Shown here: positions 46,877 through 60,029 of the stretch, piece after piece
Layout: each line of letters begins with the position of its first letter
Numbering within the stretch: position 1 is the first letter of the stretch
NCBI RefSeq assembly: GCF_000182565.1
Contig: NW_015971541.1
Span: forward strand, 773,066-837,065
DNA from: Spizellomyces punctatus DAOM BR117
Taxonomy: Eukaryota; Chytridiomycota; Chytridiomycetes; Spizellomycetales; Spizellomycetaceae
Length of the DNA stretch: 64,000 nt
Reading direction: 5' to 3'
Position numbers and translations under genes: made by a program
Notes under the pieces: model-generated
Told to the model about the DNA's origin: nothing
The model's database searches: none
The model's input: the letters and a program-made list of their open reading frames with translations, nothing else

Positions 46877-48609
46877 ATGTCGCTACGTAATTTCTTCGTT
46901 TTGCACAAGTCAGGAAGGACATACTTTGCAAAAAATTGTGGGTAGATAGTAGCTTTATAGCTATTCATCAGATGCGAACACAATATGCTCACACATTGAT
47001 CCCTGTAGTTCATGGAGATGCCCTTGATCAGAGGTAAGTGTGAACCTCTTGCTTGAGAGACGGAAAGGGAATACATTAAATGTTAACTTATTTCTCTCTC
47101 GCTAGCTTGGTGGTCGGCTTTTCTTCGTCTGTCTCGAATTTCGCCCGCACCCTACTTGGAGAGGACATCCGCGAGGTTATTTCACTAAAAGGAAGGATAC
47201 TATACAAAGAATTTGGCGACGTATGTTTGTAACTCCACTTGCTGAATGAGTGGGAAAGTAACTAATATAACTGGCTTTACGCAGTTCGTATTCGTAGCGC
47301 ATAGTGACTTGCAGACAGGCAGCACCATAATTCAATCCATTCTACGGGATGTTGGCGCCATGTGCGAGGTATGTGACCTAAACCATAAGGCGGTTAGCAT
47401 GGTTGAAATAACTGATAGATTTCAGACTGTTCATCTTTCTGTTGATATAGTTTCTTTTTGGCTCACATGAGTATTGGGACGAAGACTTCTTTGACTTGAA
47501 AGGAGCACAAGTATGTTCGCCCTTGCAAATGGATGAAATGTGGACATTCGTTTCTGATTTTGATATGACAGGACATTATATCGACCTACTTCTCGAAGGT
47601 CGCGCAAGACCCAAGCACTGTTGTCAATGGTGTCAACCAGGTGAGTCCACTGTGCTCACAAATATCAATGCCAGCTGGCATTGGCTCACTATCATAATTC
47701 GTAGATCTTTCTTGAATTAGAGATATGCGAGCGGCTCGATAAGCTTCTAACATTCCTGGAAAGCCAGGAAGGAGTATGCGGAAACGGCACTATGTTGATA
47801 CTCGGTGATTCTGTCCTGTATTCACGATTTGGCCTTCATGAGACCAGAATGGTCGGTGTGCAATCAATTATCCAGTCTTTTACTGTTATCATTTGTCATT
47901 GACGCGCATTTCAAGATACTCCAATACCACAAAGCCCGTCCTCTGGGCTTCAACTCCGTTCGCTTTACCCCTGTTTATTGTCACGGCGCTTGGCAAAACT
48001 TATACCTCATTCGGCTCCAAAGTTATGTGCTCGTTGTTATGGCGTATATAGACAAACCTTTCGCACCGCTTCAAAGCAAGATTGAAGAATTCCGCATATC
48101 TTTTATTCAGTCCCGACTCGAAATCCCAACTGAGGTATATTATCAAAACCATTGATTGACGGCATACCCGTACTAAACATCCTATTAGGAGCCACCAGTA
48201 CTTCTTCGCCTGTTTGCAAAGCGAGAGACACTAGCAATGTTGTACCATAATATCAAAACCGGATGTACCATTTTCCCACAACTTCGACCTGGCCCGGACG
48301 TGCAGCAGAGGGAGATTCTGTCGTCTTTCTGGGCGTTTTTTTCTGATGCAAGGTATCTTTCTACTTCCTGTTTTGATCTCATCGGACATTTTGACAGATC
48401 GCTTTTCCAGTGCGAGCCTGCGTGTACCTGGCGTCACAGAGTTTTCTATCACCCGGGACCAGTACCGTTTTTATGCAAGGTTAGTTGCATCGTCTGACCG
48501 CTGTCCACTGAGTGTTGCTGAACATGTTCTCATAGATCGGAAGGAGTTCATAAACTTTACATTCTTATGGCAACGGACTCGGTATCCTCCGAAGCTATCC
48601 CTTCCATAG
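46877..48609 (+). CDS. Longin-domain protein, possible Fuzzy (CPLANE) homologue
   Basis: Multi-exon; ends and some junctions are approximate. The first longin-like unit is MSLRNFFVLHKSGRTYFAKN, then DQSLVVGFSSSVSNFARTLL, GEDIREVISLKGRILYKEFG and FVFVAHSDLQTGSTIIQSI. A second unit has FLELEICERLDKLLTFLESQ and GTMLILGDSVLYSRFGLHET. A third follows: RFTPVYCHGAWQNLYLIRLQ, then ETLAMLYHNIKTGCTIFPQL. Three tandem longin-like parts in this order suit the MON1/HPS1/Fuzzy group, and Fuzzy, a ciliogenesis factor, fits best, but orthology is unproven. At the 3' end two frames compete after 48350: one ends at 48497, the other continues to 48609. Confidence 0.5.
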
Positions 48610-48788
48610 CCTCCGATGTGTTACGAAATCTACGAACATTTACCCCCGAAAGATGAAATACGGGATGTAACGTCAGTCTAGTATTCTTCACTGTACCATA
48701 CGAATTGAAGATGTGAGTTATCAATGGAAATACGTGTCCAGGCGAAGTAATCATGAAAAGCATCACAAAATGCTGGGATATCTTCATT

Positions 48789-49427
48789 CTATTCGTCCAC
48801 TTGCATTCCCGTTATGCTACTTATACTATCTGCTACGTGCGCTCCTTCTGTTGGCGCCCCTTTAACGGGATCCGTTGTTGAAACAGGCCGTCGAACTACG
48901 ACGACTTTTATGCGACCGAGCCCATTATAATCACCCTCCCATGATCTCAAGATCGTCACATTCTTCGCATCAGTTAGCACCGGTATTTCTACAAAACAAG
49001 TCATAAATTCCTCTTTCAAAATGACCAGTTATAATTTCATTGATCACCTACCAATACCATTGATGTACTCTTGTTCGTCCTTCGATTTTAGATTCTCAAG
49101 CAAGTCCAACCGGGACGGTCTTGGTCGCCCTTGCCTCAGTTTGCCCCTAATCTCCGCAATCTCTTCCTCGTTTCGCGCAATGTACTGCTCTATTATGTCG
49201 TGCACCAATTCATTCGTGGCTATGCTTATGTCCTCTGGAAGTGCATATTTGAACCACAGCATTCGCTCAACTGTTCTCGTTTTCTTTTCGTCACTAGCCG
49301 ACTTTTGCTTAACGAGTTTATCTTGCCGATTTATGGCTCGTCGCATTTGGACTGCTTTCCGTGAGTACGGGTGAGCCTTATCAGAGGCCTTTATTTTTGA
49401 AAGCTTGAGTTTCTTATTGTTGGGCAT
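48789..49427 (-). CDS. TMA16: Translation machinery-associated protein 16 (TMA16)
   Basis: Two minus-strand exons (49052-49427 and 48789-48988) give 191 residues. The N-terminus is very basic (MPNNKKLKLSKIKASDKAHP), followed by YSRKAVQMRRAINRQDKL and MLWFKYALPEDISIATNELV. The charged helix RNEEEIAEIRGKLRQGRPRP leads to SRLDLLENLKSKDEQEYING and, after the intron, IPVLTDAKNVTILRSWEGDY. TMA16 is a nuclear factor bound to pre-60S ribosomes during large-subunit assembly. The last part is a poorly conserved tail. Confidence 0.9.
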
Positions 49428-49739
49428 GACGATGTTTAGAGGTTGGAAATGCTAATTGGTTTTGGTGCAAACTTCAAACAAGTCCAAAAATAAACAAATG
49501 CGTGTGTAGCTGTGCCATGCTGTGCCTCTCCAGATTGCATGTGACATTTTTTTCCATTCTGCATATTCTCACCTGCCACCACCGCGGACGACCTTTCCTT
49601 CTTTCCGGTCCGATTCCCAGTAGATACATTTTCAAACATGGGGAAGTGCGTATCGGCGACTGTACCAATGCTTAACACCTGCAGGAGAATGCTCTGTGGA
49701 ATGTGAATAACTAATCGGTGCTTTGCCTTTCTGCCTCAG

Positions 49740-50572
<833 letters not shown>

Positions 50573-50805
50573 ACTCTGCATTTGCTTGTACATCGTTCAA
50601 TATATGTGATCCATGCGCGACCCTACAGCTTTTGAAACAGGTCAAAGTGCAAGATACAGTTTAATTTCTTAGGCCACAACCCTCAAGGACACCAATGTGC
50701 ACTTACTGTAAGCTGCGCCACATCTGATTACCCAATCAGCGCGGTTATGACCTCTCGGACCTCAACAGTTTAGATGATGCTCAATTGTAGAAGCACTTTG
50801 TAAAT

Positions 50806-53800
50806 ATGGCGTTGGCCCAGCACTCTCCACGCCGTCACCGTTCTCCCTATTCGTCGTCATCTCCTATGTATACAATACCACACTTTGGAAGAGCCTCGGA
50901 TGTTATAGCCGAAGCTCGAGCGTCACTGAAACATCCTACAAGACCTTTTACACCTGCACCAAATAAGAGAGATAGAGAAAAAGGATTGATCTGGAATGAG
51001 GGAAACAATATAGATGAGGCAGATTATCGTAGATTTATAGCAGGCAGAAGGTTAAGCACAATCCTCTGAGACTGAAGCGATTTGGCTGTTTTGTGTTAAC
51101 AAATATCCACAAGCCAGAACCGTCCCGATCGCTCATCAATCTCCTCATCGGCCTCTTGCCTCCCCTCTTCCGCGACGTCTCGAGCCTATTTGCTCAGCCG
51201 ATCGTTTGCATGCGGCAACGGCAACTGAATCTCAAGATGACGCCGACGACGAAGCGGGTTATTATCCCTCCAATAAGCTTAGTGTCGATCATGCGAGTGA
51301 GAGCATCCAGGTAGATGAGAATCATACAGTGACTTACGTTCTTGTGCCCTAATTCTGCGGCTTAACGAACAATGTATCTTTACAGTATTTTCCGACTCCG
51401 GCCATGACACCAATACCACCAATGGACTCTCCAAGTTCCTCGCGCCCAGAAACTGCTTCACCCCCACGGTCCAAGATCGATGAAGACCAGCATTGGACAT
51501 GTATTATCGATAAGCTGCGCGCTCTTACATCACAAGGATCAAGCAACCTCCTGGAGCGGTTTTTGGAAGTTTGCAGCGCAATGAGTGCTGCTCATTGGCT
51601 GCGACATGGGCAAGACAAGACACAGGAACGACGACAGAGAGAATATGTGATGAGAGAGATCATAAAATGGATGGATACTGCCGGTGAGCCGGAGGTGGCG
51701 ATAGCCGGATGCAAGATCGTTCTAAATGTCGGTATGGTGCACTCACGATACAATCGAGTGCTCCCACCAAATTGACGACTGTTTACCTTTCTCGGATATT
51801 TTTTTGATCGCAAAAGATCACACGACATGATCGAGTTTTGGCCAACGCTTGCAAGCTTCTTTTCAAGCTCAGTAAAACGGAAAGAAACGATGCATTTTTT
51901 GCCGACTATCAAGTGTCTGGTAGGTCAATCTCATGCTCTGAATTGACGTATGTTTAGTACGAGTGCTGATTGCATTATACAGACGGCCTGGTCGATTTCA
52001 TCTCTCGATACTTGTCTGGCCTCCGGCCGCCTAAAACCCTATTTGGTCCTCGATGTGCGCTCCTCACGTATGCAATAGCAACTCTGAGAAATATCTCGCA
52101 CGGGGACCAGAATGGAAAGGCTGTTGTAACGGCCGGGGGAGTGAGAGCTCTTGGGCGGGCTATGAAGATGATAACGGTATGCTCGAGGAATCTTGGCGGC
52201 TGTGAAAGTTAGTTCTAAGTATGCATGCCAACAGGAGCTGGACCTTCGACATCGGCCTGATGATCAGTTTATGCAAGCTATCCATCTTCTCATTCAAGTA
52301 TGTTACGTTGCTGGCACTTTTCAGTCAGCCTAAAAGCTATCTCATGCCCACACGCTCACCAGACTACAGCGGCTCTACGAAATCTTATATCGTCTCAAGA
52401 GCACTATATATGCTTTCTTCAAATTGTCAGCAAAGGAGACTCGCAAACAGTAGTGGAAATATTGGTGCGGCTACTCCATCCGGACGTAGGATTACATGAT
52501 TCCCCAGAGATCATGTTGAGCGTATGCCGGATTTTGAGGTTCGCATTGTATTTGCTCCATGACCAATTTCTTAGACAGATATTAAGTAGTGCTCGATTTT
52601 AGTAAACTGTCGCTAAACCCCGACTTTCTTCCCTACCTCGGCGGTTCACAAAACATTGACGCATTCCTGCACCTTCTTGTAAAGTATCAAGCTGACAAGG
52701 TAACATGACACCCAGTGTCACGAATACCAACGCCAACTGCATCTAATGCATCATAGCACAACCTACAGCCGCTCTTGGTTCGTATCTGCTTCATCCTGGG
52801 AAATCTGACCACAACCCTGTCCACCGACCATGCGCATTTGAGAAGCGGTATATCGGATTTGGTTGCCTTGTTGGGAATGTATATTTCTGTTGAGGTTGGA
52901 ACCGACAGCGAGGAAGAGGAAGAATATGGAGCATATCAGGGAAAGGAGACGGAAGAGGTGTTGATAAAGGTAATTATGAAATTCAGCTCGTTTTCCGATA
53001 TCTGAATAATCCAGTTGATTATTATCACATCGTTCATAGCTCATCCGACTCCTTGCCAACATCGCCATCGATCCCGTTGGTGGGCAAAGGATCGTGGAAA
53101 TGATCGAGATTGAGGCTCTGGTGGACTTACTGGGTACCTTTAAATGCACACCCATCACCGTTTCCGAAAACTGACTTCTTTTTGTTGAAATTCCTAAGGT
53201 CATAAACCTGTGACCGACCACGAAGAGCTGGTGCTTAATATTGTTGGAGCCCTCGCGAACTTTTCATTTTACCAAGAAGTGAATAACTACGTTATTTCAC
53301 GAAAGGTGGAAATAGCAAAATGTACGATTTTCATATTTGAGGTTACATGTACTTGGTTTCAACACATTTTTCCGCATATAGATATGATTAACCTTCTCTT
53401 GCACAATAACCCGGAGGCGGTGGTGGAGGCGTTGAGGATATTGGCGAATCTGTCGCACTACTCTGATGTGCGATCAGTGATGGCGAAACAACGAGGTAGG
53501 AAGTCTCCAGTACAATTTAGTGGACCGCAAGCAGCAGCTGGATCTCGTCGCTAAACACAATCAATATAGGCACGGAAATTTTGACGATCTTGCTCGATCA
53601 TGCTAATCGAAGTGTTCTATATCAAACCTGCGGCGTCTTGATCAATGTGGTCTCCCCATCAACGACTCCTGGAGGTGGATCATGCATCCACCGTTCCATC
53701 ATTACGCAAAACGATGGAGTCGAAAAGTAGGAATTTTGCCCCAAGTTCTCACTGAGATTTATTCTTCTGATATCCTCAACTTTTTCAGATTGGTTGAGTG

Positions 53801-53900
53801 CATGGAAGATGCCCTGGCGAAGGATGACTACGACCTAGCCGCAGTTGCAGAGAAGGCATTGCATAATATTGAAATGTGCTCTGCCTGGTCACAGGCCTAA
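50806..53900 (+). CDS. ARMC2: Armadillo repeat-containing protein 2 (ARMC2)
   Basis: Around a dozen plus-strand exons, junctions partly approximate. The N-terminus has the ARMC2 signature ASDVIAEARASLKHPTRPFT, then a Ser/Pro-rich linker. Armadillo repeats follow: YVMREIIKWMDTAGEPEVAI, RLLANACKLLFKLSKTERND, LLTYAIATLRNISHGDQNGK, ALRNLISSQEHYICFLQIVS, VRICFILGNLTTTLSTDHAH, VLIKLIRLLANIAIDPVGGQ, ELVLNIVGALANFSFYQEVN and VVEALRILANLSHYSDVRSV, ending KALHNIEMCSAWSQA. ARMC2 is required for the sperm flagellar axoneme (central pair and radial spokes) in mammals. Order and spacing of repeats match closely. Confidence 0.88.
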
Positions 53901-54362
53901 CCAGTATAACAGATCCTGGCTTCGTTTATAAAACAATTTATTATCCGCCCATACCTTTCACAAAACATATCATACCATACCAGATCGACGTAGTATCTAA
54001 GTATGATGGATCTTTTGTCAGCGTGACCTACACACTAGAACAAATACGAGGGTTGTCACTCATGATAAAACTTTCCAACATCATCGAACACGGCTAGCGG
54101 TTTCGGACTCCTGATGCTGCCACAAATGTTGTGAGTATCCTTGATTTGCCATGGCCGTCCAACACGCTATACTGTAATTTACATTCCAGGAAACTCAGAA
54201 TGGCGATGATCGGCATGAGGAGCGTCTTCTTCATGAGTGCGGTCCAGCGCTACTGTACATTAATGTAATTACAATCGTTCACCTGCTGATATAAGATCAT
54301 GCAAATATTCAAAGTCTTTAGCCACTGCGTTGTACAAACGAAAAGAACACAAATGGTCATAC
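53901..54362. other. Intergenic, with a short minus-strand open frame
   Basis: A 46-residue minus-strand frame at 54094-54234 begins with a signal-peptide-like run (MKKTLLMPIIAILSFL). It could be the first exon of a small secreted protein gene or chance. Nothing else is seen in this gap between ARMC2 and the SF3A1-like gene, whose 3' ends converge. Confidence 0.35.
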
Positions 54363-55365
54363 CTAAACATCTGCTTTCATTCGCTTAGCTTCAGACGTAA
54401 CCTCCGACGCACTTCGCTTTCCCAGACCGGTGGGAGTTGGATGAGCTGGAGCCGCCGAAGGATATGCATAAACATCTGGATACGCTGAGTAATATCCAGT
54501 GTCAGAATACCACTGTTGGCCATATCCATAAGCATCATAACCCTCTCCGTAATATTCCGTTCCATACGATGCTTCCTGAGGATAAGTATGGTATGATGCA
54601 GCATATTCGGCTGCCGTGTAGCCATAATGCTGTTGCGAATCCATGGGGGCATTGAATGTTTGCCTAGTTGATGTAGAAATTGCACTGCTCGGTGGAGCAA
54701 AAGATGCAACTGCAGGTCCCTGATTCTAGTACCGTATAACACAACAGTATTACATGAGCAAACGAATGCCTTCCTATGCGACCCACCAAATCTTACCGGT
54801 GCCTTTGGTCCAATTGCATTCGCTTTTGCCGCTGCCTCCTCTGCTTCCTTCTGGAGTTCGGCTAGTTGGTCGTCCCAATTGAATGTCTGTCCCATTTTTT
54901 GCGTAACAGTTCCGATACTCGCCGTGTGACCATCCCAGATAACTTTTCGACGTTCCGAATCCTTCTGTTGCTGCTCTTTTATTGTCTTTTCAATATTAAA
55001 CTCGTCACCAACAAATATATCCGGCCGAGTGCGTGCGAGTAGCTTTAAATTGGTTGATACAGTAGCATTATCAAGATTGGAATCCTTGTGCTTGTCACGA
55101 GCCTTGGCCCTTTGCTCCTTCCACTTTGGATCTAAAAGCTCGATTCGCACATGCTCTGCCATCTCTGAGGCAGGAACTGGCTGATTACACCGAGGACAGA
55201 TTTGCGAAACTTGCTTCACCTTCAAACCTCTAGCTGCAGACAAAAGAGTGTAAGTTCAACCCGTCAGCACGCTCTACCCGTGTGAATATTCGGAAGCCTA
55301 CCTTTTGGGACATAGTTTGTCCTGATCTTCATGCCAGGAAGCGGTTTGGGAATGGGTTGAGTCAT
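54363..55365 (-). CDS. SF3A1-like splicing factor, C-terminal half only
   Basis: Three minus-strand exons (55302-55365, 54797-55233, 54363-54719) give 285 residues. The protein starts MTQPIPKPLPGMKIRTNYVP, equivalent to the middle of SF3A1/Prp21, then ICPRCNQPVPASEMAEHVRI and ELLDPKWKEQRAKARDKHKD, KTIKEQQQKDSERRKVIWDG and TQKMGQTFNWDDQLAELQKE. The SURP domains that form the N-terminal half of SF3A1 are missing; upstream is a gene on the other strand. The C-terminal ubiquitin-like domain is replaced by a Tyr/Gly-rich tail ending GKRSASEVTSEAKRMKADV. Full SF3A1 is a U2 snRNP subunit of around 500 to 800 residues. A stand-alone C-terminal half is unusual. Confidence 0.8.
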
Positions 55366-55673
55366 GGCGGCGGTTAATCGGGAACGGTAGATTCCCCACA
55401 GAAAACGACGGATCCGAGACCCGCAGCGCAAGCTTGGGCAGGGATTGATTGAAGGTGGAAGCGCCAAGAATAGCATCTATTGAGTCACTGTGCCACTATA
55501 ATGATGCCAAGTAAAGACACAGCCTTGCAATCGTGATGATGCAATCGGAAATGCGCGTGGGTAAGCAAATGGCCGATTGTTTGCTCACCTGGGGCCATTT
55601 CTTCCATTTTATTTACAAGTACTTGCTTTTCAACTTCTCCTCACCATCAACACTACAAACAGTATTCGACGCT

Positions 55674-56937
55674 ATGGGCAGAATTAAGAACCTCAACCCT
55701 CACGTTCCAAATGTTGCCAAAGTCGGTCGGGCAACCATCCACTCTCCCCTTCCAGACAACCTGGCTGCCGACCTGGCAAAGGCAACGTCCATTTTGGAGC
55801 ATTTTATCAAAGGAACCAACCAAATGGATGCTGCACTAATTCCACCAAAGATTATTGCGAATGCTAAAGGGTAAGGTATCCTGTTGAAAGGGTAAGGTGG
55901 CTATTGTTTATGGGGGTCAACAATGAGATAGAGCGAGAACATACACTCACTTTTTCGTTCTTTCTGCGGCTATCCAGTATTGCAGTCATTACGATCTTGA
56001 AAGCGGGTTTCCTATGGTCGGGCCGGGCGGGATCAGGCATTGTCGTTGCAAAGCTTCCTGACGGACGGTGGTCTGCTCCGTCAGCCATCGCTGCAGCGGG
56101 AGCAGGTTTCGGAGCCCAAATCGGTGCGCAATTGACGGATTGTGTGTTTATCCTCAACAATGATGCTGCAGTCAAAGCATTCTGTCATGGTGGAAATTTG
56201 ACTCTTGGCGGCAACATGTCAGTTGCTGCAGGCCCCAAGGGCCGTGCTGCAGAAGCGGCTGGTGGTGAGTGCGTTAATGTAGATGCATTTCAAAGGACAA
56301 GCTAACTCATCCGCGATTTGAAAATTGTTTCACAGCGGTCGTTAATTTTGCCCCCATTTACTCCTACTCGAAAACGAAAGGTCTTTTTGCGGGCGTGTCC
56401 CTAGAAGGATCCGTCATACTCACCCGCAACGACGCAAACAAGGAACTTTATGGCCGAAAGGTTTCTCCAAAAGAGCTCTTGAGCGGTGAAGTTACACCGC
56501 CAGTCCAAGCTGAGGGTCTCTACAGAGTCCTAAACTTCAAATTCGGCAGTATGGGCACAGGCGTACCTGTTCCCCATCCAGTCGCACAACGCACATCCAC
56601 GAGGACAGCAGCAAGTGCTCCGGCAAGCAGGGGTGGTAGCGTAAACCGCGTAGGAACGATATCGAATTCGACAGGAGACATACCGAAATCAGCAGTAGTA
56701 GCGGATAGTGGAACCATATCAAAGCGTGCCCCTCCACCACCCCCGCCAGCCGCTGTAAAATCTGCCACCACAAAAGCGACAGCTTTGTATGACTTTATCG
56801 GGGAAAGACCTTCTGACCTATCCTTCAAGAAAGGAGATCTTATTACCATTATAAAGGCCGGAGGGCCGAATGATTGGTGGGTTGGGAGTCTTAATGGGAA
56901 GGAAGGTGATTTTCCAGGGAATTATGTGCAGGCTTGA
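55674..56937 (+). CDS. SYLF and SH3 domain protein (Ysc84/SH3YL1)
   Basis: Three exons (55674-55870, 55978-56264, 56336-56937) give 361 residues. The SYLF domain covers residues 30 to 230: LAKATSILEHFIKGTNQMDA, AVITILKAGFLWSGRAGSG, PSAIAAAGAGFGAQIGAQLT and YSYSKTKGLFAGVSLEGSV. A Ser/Thr-rich linker with a poly-Pro run (APPPPPPAAVK) leads to a C-terminal SH3 domain (ATALYDFIGERPSDLSFKKG, DWWVGSLNGKEGDFPGNYVQ). Ysc84/Lsb3 and SH3YL1 bind phosphoinositides through SYLF and actin or Las17-type proteins at endocytic sites. Confidence 0.95.
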
Positions 56938-57395
56938 TTGCGTCAGTATTTGCGTAGTGATTGACATAGCTGGTGGAGTTTTGAGCGTTGGACAACACGA
57001 GCGAGTAGCATTCTAGTACACAGATTTGTCACGTTTCATATAAGAACCATTCTTGTCCTCAATTTGTGTCCCTGTACTTACCTGACCACCGTAGAAGGGC
57101 TTCAACTTGGATATTGTTTGCACAGTTAGACAACATACATGGGCATTGTGCTCGCAAGCGACTTTAACAAGCCCTCCAAGCACTCCACACAGATCCATGT
57201 AATGGATCTCCCCTTATCAGGTGGGCTTCAATAGCAGAAGAAATTTGACAAAGGTTCCCTCTTGGTACGTCACAGGAGACTTACCGTACACATACGAACT
57301 TACGACCGGTACAGAATGTTAAAGAAATGCCATCAAATCTCAATTTCATTATGAACGTTATGCATATACACTAGGAAACACAAATGGAAAATATC
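56938..57395. other. Convergent 3' intergenic region
   Basis: About 460 bases between the SYLF-SH3 gene and the 3' end of SF3A3. No coding or repeat feature is seen; a short minus-strand frame at 57013-57198 is not supported. Confidence 0.45.
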
Positions 57396-59237
57396 TCACA
57401 GCAGACCTTGCCTCTTGAGATCTGCAAACACAAATCAAATTATGAGCTCACTCTCCATAAATAGAGCAGAAAGGAGCAGAGACCACATACCGTCATATGT
57501 CTTCTTATTAAACACATTCCCATCCGCGTCCTCGAACTCTTCCATAAGGTCAGCCCGAAATTGCTCCGTTTTCGAACCTTGTTTCAGGCGCTCCCAAACT
57601 ATAATGAAATGATATGCATGTTAACAGAGGTATGTTCAGGTAAGACTGATATAGCGCGAGACTTACGTGCATACGCATCTTCGATTAATGTGATCTCGTG
57701 GAAATGTCTCGTGTTGGGTATACCCAAACACCGCATCCCGTGTGCATGTCGCCATTCTTGGAAATGTCGATCAAATGCTTTCCGACCCATATATACGAAA
57801 TTTCCGCAAATCTCGCAGGGGTATTCCACACCGAGACCGTGCAACTTGTACAACCAGTAAGGAATGGGCTTGCCATCCCATCCAAGTGGTAGCTTTAGGG
57901 GGTTATAGATCTTCTCTTCTTCTTCTTCCTCCTCCTCGCTAAGTTCGATTTCCTCCACAGCATCTGCCACCTAGATGAAATAGATTATTTACTTACGATA
58001 TCTGAACGAAGTTGTCGTATGAACTACCCACCAGTTCTTCCGTTGTTAGGGTTTGCTTCCTCTCCACATGCGCTTTTGTCTCGTCTCTTTGTGCTGAAAG
58101 TATTGAAACATATTCCTTGACCAGCTGCTCGGCCATCGCAATCGGCTTCATCTTGTCTCGCTCCTCCTTTTCCTTTGCCAATCGAGCCTTTTTCTTTTCC
58201 TCAGGACTGATTTCTGTCACACCCTTTTCCAACAGCGCTGACGCGGCCTTTTTGTGCTTCTTTCCAGTGAGGTGGGCAGTGTAAACACTCTTTTTTGAGA
58301 ATTGTTTGTTACCTACGCAAGAGCACAACTAAGCCAAATGTCTTGTAGATTACTTTGATCATGAATCTGAACTTACAGGCCGGACAGAAGAGTTCTGCGT
58401 TCTGATCGATTTCCATTGCACCATCCTGCCTCCAGCCCACCACGGTTCCTGCCTCCCAACTTGGTTCAAACGTTGCCATCACCCCTTGACGAGTCTCACG
58501 GAGATCAAACAAGGGTTGCGACCGTTCGAAGAAACTCTCCAGATAGGTTTGCAAGGTTTGTAGGTATCTGCGGGGCCACAAAGCTTTTAGTCCGCTTCGT
58601 TGTAAAACAGCTATAGTAACGACAGAATACTGACGTTGCATATGCTGGTGATGACTTTATCTCTCGCGGGATGCTCTCAAACTTTTGGAATTGATCCAAG
58701 TACTTTAGGTAGTTCACTTTGTTCACCTTCTCCAAGTTGACATACTGATCGAAAGCTTCATGCATATCGAGATATTTGCCTAGAGCTTCCTCTCCTGAAA
58801 ACATCTTCTCAAGCTCTAAAGAGGAAAGAATTAAGGGCATTGTCAAGCTTAGCACTCGAGAGGAAAATGAGCCCACCTTCCTCTTCCTTCTCCAAGTCTC
58901 TTTCTTGAAACTCCAGCTCCATAGGCTCTACTGCCGCATGAGGATACCGTCTATGGTAATCCTTGATATCTCTCAATCTCGCATAGAACTCTCCAAAATC
59001 TGACGCCCCAGTTATCGCATCAATTTCAGCCTTTCGTGACCCATCAACATCCTGATACAGGTCCAGAAGGTATTGGCTTCGTTGCTGAACACGTTCTACA
59101 AACGTTTTCACCCGGTGTTCCTGGACTAGTTTCTCTTTGTGGGCTTTGGGTTTCGTAAGGAGTTCCTGGACGGTAGCTTCTTCAACTCTCTCTATTTCTT
59201 CGTGCGCCTTTCGTTGAAGTTCTAGTATTGAATTCAT
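57396..59237 (-). CDS. SF3A3: Splicing factor 3A subunit 3 (SF3A3/Prp9)
   Basis: Seven or so minus-strand exons from [20 protein letters not shown] to the stop at 57396, about 500 residues. Recognisable parts are [39 protein letters not shown], the first zinc finger region (FCPAC... [20 protein letters not shown]), and the C-terminal C2H2 matrin-type finger [20 protein letters not shown] with [20 protein letters not shown] and [23 protein letters not shown]3A3 joins SF3A1 and SF3A2 in the U2 snRNP and helps recognise branch points. The upstream ATG at 59291 adds a poorly conserved 18 residues; I prefer 59237. Confidence 0.93.
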
Positions 59238-59478
59238 ATTCAGTGGCAGAGGGAAGCGATGGGAGGGTGGTTTGTGCGAGGCGGATGTCAACGGTGGAGA
59301 GCTCTTTAATGAGATGAAGCTTCGATCGCAGATCGCAGATCAACCAGCCTTGCAAGAGCACTTGGTCTGCGCAGCGATTGGTTGCCATAGCAGCAGCTGC
59401 ATCCCAATTCAACTGTTCACATCGCAAATTGCTCCATTGCTCCTATTTGACTAGCTACCCAAGAAACATACCTTCAAA

Positions 59479-59892
59479 ATGAGCATGGGTTCGAGGTAGA
59501 TATCGTTTGTTAGCTCGTCGCTTTTTCCTATCTCACACAAGAACTTCTCATTTATCAGCTGGCAACGCTTTTCCCGGCCGGACCCACCGGAACGCGGGGC
59601 ATTCCCGCTGGACCTCAACGGCGAATGCAAAGACCTAGTAAAAGTTTACTTGAGCTGCGTGAAACAAGCAAAAGGAGATAATACGAAATGCAAACCCCTA
59701 GCTAAAGACTATTTGAAATGCCGAATGGACCAGTTGAGTGATTTGAATATGCTCTTGTTACTCCAGTGTACATATATCTCAACGAGATATGTCATATCTA
59801 GCGGTTTAATGACAAAAGACGAGTTCACAAATCTAGGATTTCATGATGAACTTGCAGCACAGAAGAAAATACCTAGCGAATCAACGTCGTAG
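59479..59892 (+). CDS. COX19: COX19, mitochondrial copper-related twin CX9C protein
   Basis: Three exons (59479-59495, 59559-59732, 59802-59892) give 93 residues. A 17-base first exon MSMGS joins WQRFSRPDPPERGAFPLDLN. The twin CX9C motifs are CKDLVKVYLSC and CKPLAKDYLKC, the disulfide-bonded core of Mia40 substrates, followed by the Cox19-specific GLMTKDEFTNLGF tail. Cox19 works in the intermembrane space in copper delivery to cytochrome oxidase through Cox11. Confidence 0.93.
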
Positions 59893-60029
59893 TCACCTAA
59901 TCCCCGTGTACATAAACCCTTGTAGATAGAGCAATTGTATGTAAACTAATTCACTACTTGATCTTGACTCGAGATATCGAATATACAGTCTATTATGAAG
60001 CAACGTGAAGTATCTACATTATCTCAAGC

